Origin: Halarsenatibacter sp964462585
GTDB lineage: Bacteria; Bacillota; Halanaerobiia; Halanaerobiales; Halarsenatibacteraceae
Direction: 5' to 3'
Assembly: GCA_964462585.1 (NCBI GenBank)
Contig: CAYXAK010000074.1
Span: 1-8,870 of the forward strand
Length of the DNA stretch: 8,870 nucleotides
The position numbers were made by a program, and so were the translations under genes. Each line of letters opens with the position of its first letter. Within the stretch, counting starts at the first letter, position 1. The notes under the pieces were generated by a model that was not told the origin of the DNA, made no database searches, and saw only the letters and a program-made list of their open reading frames with translations. Of this stretch, positions 5,495 to 8,870 are shown piece by piece.

Positions 5495-8400
5495 ATGTCA
5501 GTTTTTCCCGATCTGCCGGACAAAAATCCCGGTGACCGAGAGAGAGAGATAGCCGATGAATGGAATGAGATGGACCTGCTGGAAAAATGTGTCGAGCAGC
5601 GCAAAGATGGCGATACCTACGTGTTCTATGAAGGACCGCCCACCGCCAACGGCCGCCCGGGCATACACCATGTGATTGCCCGCACGCTCAAGGACACTGT
5701 CTGCCGCTATCAGACCATGCAGGGAAATATGGTCCGCCGCAAGGCAGGCTGGGACACACACGGCCTGCCGGTGGAGATTGAGGTGGAAAAAAAGCTTGAT
5801 CTCAACAGCAAGCAGGAGATTGAGGATTACGGCATAGATAGGTTCAACGAAAAATGCCGGGAATCTGTCTTTGAATATGAGGAACAGTGGCGTGAGATGA
5901 CCGAACGCATGGGTTATCTGATCGATCTGGATAATCCCTATATCACACTGGAAAACGATTATATCGAGACCGTCTGGTGGCTTCTCGATCAGTTCTTTCA
6001 GGAGGGTTTCATCTACGAGGGTCACAAGATACTGCCCTACTGTGCCCGCTGTGGGACAGGGCTGGCCTCACACGAGGTGGCCCAGGGTTATGAAGAGATA
6101 ACCAGCAACAGTGTCTATGTCAGGGTTAAGAGAAAGGATGAGGATGAATACTTTCTCATCTGGACCACCACACCATGGACACTTGCCGCCAATGTGACGC
6201 TGACGGTGCATCCTGACAAAACCTATCTCAAAGCCCGCTACCGGGGTGATCTATATTATATCGAGGAGAATAGAGCCGAAGAGGTCTTTGTCGATGATTA
6301 TGAAGTTGTGGACAGAGTCCATGGACATGAGCTGGAGGGTATAGAATACGAGCAGATAATGCCCTTTGTCGAGGTTAGCTCCGATAAGGACGCCTTTTAT
6401 GTCACACTGGGCGATTATGTGACAGCCGAGGATGGCACCGGTATCGTTCACAGTGCTCCCGCCTTCGGTGAGGAGGACTACAAAACCGGCCAGAAATACG
6501 ATCTGCCGGTTCTGCAGCCCGTCGATCTCGATGGTGAATATACCAGCACTCCCTGGGAAGGTCAGTTTGTCATGGACGCCAACGAGGATATAGTGGAATG
6601 GCTGATAGATAATGATAAGCTTGTCCGTTCCCAGAAGGTCGATCACAATTATCCCCATTGCTGGCGCTGTGATACTCCTCTGCTCTACTATGCCCGGGGC
6701 AGCTGGTATATCGAGATGACCAGGATCAAAGATCGTCTGATCGAAAACAACGATGGTGTGGAATGGTTTCCCGACTTTGTTGGTGAGAAGAGGTTCGGCA
6801 ACTGGCTGGAAAACCTCCAGGACTGGACCATCTCCCGCAATCGCTACTGGGGAACACCCCTCAATATCTGGCAGTGTGACTGCGGGAATCTGACCTCGAT
6901 CGGATCTGTGGCAGAGCTGCAGCAAGAGGCTAATGAGGAAGTTCCCGATGATGTGGAACTTCACCGACCCCATGTGGACGAGATCAAGCTGGAATGCTCC
7001 GAGTGCGGGGGAGAGATGGAGCGGGTAGAGGAGGTCATCGACTGCTGGTTTGACAGCGGTGCCATGCCCTTTGCCCAGTACCACTACCCCTTTGAAAATG
7101 AGGAGCTCTTCGAGGAGCAGTTTCCGGCCGATTTCATCTGTGAGGGTATAGATCAGACCAGGGGCTGGTTCTATTCACTGATTGCAATCTCCTCCTTCAT
7201 TACCGGAGATTCGCCCTATAAGAGGGTGCTGGTAAACGATCTCATCCTCGATGCCGAGGGCAAAAAGATGTCCAAATCAAGGGGCAATACAGTCGATCCC
7301 TTCAACATGTTCGATAAATACGGTGCCGATGTGCTGCGCTGGTATCTGCTCCAGGTTTCACCGCCCTGGACACCGACCAGATTTGATGAGGAGGGCATGC
7401 AGGAGATAGACAGCAAGTTCTACCGCACATTGAAGAATGTCTATTATTTCTTCAAACTCTATGCCAATACCGATGATGTCGATCCCCGTGAGTTCTCCGT
7501 GCCGGTCGAGGACAGAAACAGGATAGATCGCTGGGTTCTCTCCCGCTATCACAGCACCGTGGAGAAGGTCGGGGAATATATGGAAGAGTATCACCTGACG
7601 AACGCTGTGCGGGAAATCCAGGATTTCATAGATGAGGATCTTTCCAACTGGTTTATCCGCCGCTGCCGCCGGCGCTTCTGGGCGGATGAGCTGGACAGGG
7701 ATAAGAAATCCGTCTATCAGACAACCTATGAGGTGCTGGAAGGTCTGGCCAGGCTCATAGCTCCTTTTGCTCCCTTTGTTTCCGAGGATATCTATCGCAG
7801 TCTGACAGGGGCCGAATCGGTCCATCTGCAGGATTATCCCCGGTCTGAGAGCGAGTTCATCGATAAGGCCCTGGAGGAGAGAATGGGTCTGGTGAGAGAC
7901 CTTGTCACCATGGGCCGGGCCGCCCGCGAGGCGGAGGAGCTCAAGGTCAGACAGCCCATATCCCGTGTGCTGGTCTCGGCCGACTATGAGGATAATATAG
8001 AGGACTTAATTCCCCTGCTCAAAGAGGAGCTCAATGTGAAAGAGGTTCAGTTCACCTCTGATCCCGGACAGTTCATGGAATACGAGATAAAGCCCAACTT
8101 TGAAGTGGTAGGTCCACAGCTCCGGGATAAGGTTAAGGTCTTTGCCGGCAAACTGGCCGATATGGATGCAGCCGAGACGGCAGGAAAGCTGGAGGCCGGG
8201 GAAGAGCTAACCGTGGACCTTGATGGTGAAGAATTCAGCTTCACCGCAGAAGAAGTCATAATAAATATCAGCAGCCGTGAGGGTTATTCCATCGGCATGG
8301 ATGATAATGAATTTATCATCCTGGAGACAGAGCTCACTCCCGACCTCAGAGCAGAAGGTTATGCCCGGGAGTTTATCTCCCGCGTGCAGAGGCTGCGCAA

Positions 8401-8611
8401 GGAGCACGATTTCGATGTTCTCGATCGCATAAGGATAACCTATGCCAGTGAAGAGGAAATCGAGGAGGCTGTTGAGCAGTTTATCGATTATATCAGTGAG
8501 GAGACACTTGCCGATGAAATAAATTCTGTTGAGGAGCTGGAAGATGGCAGTGAATATGAACTCAACGGTGTGCCCGCATCGATAGAGGTTGAGAGGATAA
8601 GCAGTTCTTAA
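5495..8611 (+). CDS. ileS: Isoleucyl-tRNA synthetase, class 2 (eukaryote-like IleRS2)
   Basis: This 1038-residue cytoplasmic class I synthetase joins isoleucine to tRNA-Ile. The catalytic domain starts with YEGPPTANG (45-53). The signature that is normally HIGH reads G56-I57-H58-H59, and the second signature is KMSKS (591-595). The CP1 editing domain (about 205-400) has WTTTPWTL (223-230) and GTGIVHSAPAFGEEDY (314-329), including the Asp (D328) expected for editing. Zinc-type cysteine pairs lie at 183/186, 389/392, 461/463 and 501/504. An anticodon-binding helical domain spans about 676-840. The last 200 residues contain no cysteine, so the C-terminal zinc finger of E. coli-type IleRS1 is absent, as expected for IleRS2. 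Several bacterial IleRS2 enzymes resist mupirocin. The ATG has GGTGATC (5480-5486), part of an extended Shine-Dalgarno match, 8 bases upstream. Expression is controlled by the T-box leader, and it appears to be monocistronic. Confidence 0.96.
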   Translation: MSVFPDLPDKNPGDREREIADEWNEMDLLEKCVEQRKDGDTYVFYEGPPTANGRPGIHHVIARTLKDTVCRYQTMQGNMVRRKAGWDTHGLPVEIEVEKKLDLNSKQEIEDYGIDRFNEKCRESVFEYEEQWREMTERMGYLIDLDNPYITLENDYIETVWWLLDQFFQEGFIYEGHKILPYCARCGTGLASHEVAQGYEEITSNSVYVRVKRKDEDEYFLIWTTTPWTLAANVTLTVHPDKTYLKARYRGDLYYIEENRAEEVFVDDYEVVDRVHGHELEGIEYEQIMPFVEVSSDKDAFYVTLGDYVTAEDGTGIVHSAPAFGEEDYKTGQKYDLPVLQPVDLDGEYTSTPWEGQFVMDANEDIVEWLIDNDKLVRSQKVDHNYPHCWRCDTPLLYYARGSWYIEMTRIKDRLIENNDGVEWFPDFVGEKRFGNWLENLQDWTISRNRYWGTPLNIWQCDCGNLTSIGSVAELQQEANEEVPDDVELHRPHVDEIKLECSECGGEMERVEEVIDCWFDSGAMPFAQYHYPFENEELFEEQFPADFICEGIDQTRGWFYSLIAISSFITGDSPYKRVLVNDLILDAEGKKMSKSRGNTVDPFNMFDKYGADVLRWYLLQVSPPWTPTRFDEEGMQEIDSKFYRTLKNVYYFFKLYANTDDVDPREFSVPVEDRNRIDRWVLSRYHSTVEKVGEYMEEYHLTNAVREIQDFIDEDLSNWFIRRCRRRFWADELDRDKKSVYQTTYEVLEGLARLIAPFAPFVSEDIYRSLTGAESVHLQDYPRSESEFIDKALEERMGLVRDLVTMGRAAREAEELKVRQPISRVLVSADYEDNIEDLIPLLKEELNVKEVQFTSDPGQFMEYEIKPNFEVVGPQLRDKVKVFAGKLADMDAAETAGKLEAGEELTVDLDGEEFSFTAEEVIINISSREGYSIGMDDNEFIILETELTPDLRAEGYAREFISRVQRLRKEHDFDVLDRIRITYASEEEIEEAVEQFIDYISEETLADEINSVEELEDGSEYELNGVPASIEVERISSS

Positions 8612-8667
8612 AGCCTGAAAAAGTTGAACTGATTAACGGCAGCTTTCATCAGCAGTCAGAAGATATG

Positions 8668-8716
8668 GAGGGACGATCTGCAGCCAGCCTGCAGGTCGTC
8701 CCTCTTTGTTGTTTTT
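8668..8716 (+). terminator. Strong intrinsic terminator of ileS
   Basis: A 16-bp stem with one G-T pair (8668-8683 against 8689-8704) closes on the 5-base loop CCAGC. It is followed by the T-rich tract TTTGTTGTTTTT (8705-8716). Confidence 0.92.
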
Positions 8717-8731
8717 ATTGGTGGAAGTATA

Positions 8732-8740
8732 TGGTATAAT
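8732..8740 (+). promoter_or_regulatory. Extended -10 promoter of the last gene
   Basis: TGG followed by a perfect TATAAT (8735-8740) forms an extended -10 element. The only -35 candidate at 17 bases is a weak TTTTTA (8712-8717), which overlaps the T tract of the ileS terminator. The start would be near 8747, about 38 bases before the next ATG. Confidence 0.65.
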
Positions 8741-8784
8741 AAGTGAAAGAGCAATGAGTGAAATATCTCTAAGGGGGTTTCTGT

Positions 8785-8870
8785 ATGGATACTCAGTACA
8801 TACTCTCCATGATCCAGCATTATGCGCTCAATCTGCTGCTGGCTTTGATTGTCTTTGCAGTGGGCTGGTT
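8785..8870 (+). CDS. N-terminus of a membrane protein, possibly an MscS-type channel; 3' end outside window
   Basis: Twenty-eight codons are visible from the ATG at 8785, which has AAGGGGG (8771-8777) 7 bases upstream. After a short polar start, a hydrophobic segment begins around residue 14 (ALNLLLALIVFAVGW) and would be a transmembrane helix. The LLLALIVFAVGW pattern near the N-terminus is common at the first helix of small MscS-family mechanosensitive channels. With this little sequence that is only a guess. The ribosome binding site and the dedicated promoter make a real gene start likely. Confidence 0.6.
   Translation, partial: MDTQYILSMIQHYALNLLLALIVFAVGW

Noticed and set aside
6251..7084. 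Long minus-strand open frame (277 codons) inside ileS
   Set aside because: It lies wholly within the strongly conserved synthetase gene, resembles no known protein and has no sign of its own ribosome binding site. It is a shadow of ileS codon use, as are the other antisense frames.

Overview
The window looks like chromosomal DNA of an anaerobic, probably halophilic Firmicute. The signs are strong purine-rich Shine-Dalgarno sites, a T-box leader ahead of an aminoacyl-tRNA synthetase gene, an oxygen-sensitive-type hybrid cluster protein, and proteins unusually rich in Asp and Glu. A Halanaerobiales-like source would fit. That is an inference from style, not a match to a known genome. All genes that I can support are on the + strand.

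Layout. (1) Bases 1-564 hold the 3' end of a hybrid cluster protein gene (hcp), closed by an intrinsic terminator at 617-646. (2) Bases 737-1936 encode a flavoprotein disulfide reductase of the AhpF/thioredoxin-reductase type. It is fused to an N-terminal glutaredoxin-like domain that has lost both active-site cysteines. (3) Bases 2072-5042 form a tight four-gene unit: a small PadR-type repressor, a CitE-like C-C bond lyase of the kind known from tellurium-resistance (ter) biosynthetic clusters, and a FetA/FetB-type ABC metal exporter. Its likely promoter (1989-2017) contains a perfect inverted repeat and is followed by a second one, a plausible autorepression site. (4) Bases 5087-5417 hold a sigma-A-like promoter and an isoleucine T-box leader with an ATC specifier, an antiterminator and a competing terminator. 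They control a 1038-residue class-2 isoleucyl-tRNA synthetase (5495-8611). That enzyme carries GIHH in place of the HIGH signature, the altered motif reported for mupirocin hyper-resistant IleRS2. A very strong terminator follows. (5) An extended -10 promoter and the first 28 codons of a membrane protein, possibly an MscS-type channel, run off the right edge.

How the genes may work together. hcp (nitrosative stress), the flavin disulfide reductase, and the FetAB-like exporter (iron export and oxidative-stress tolerance in E. coli) all fit redox or metal stress. They appear to be separate transcription units, so a common role is only suggested. The most unusual features are the PadR-lyase-FetAB operon, the cysteine-less glutaredoxin fusion with further changes in its reductase active site, and the GXHH synthetase under T-box control.
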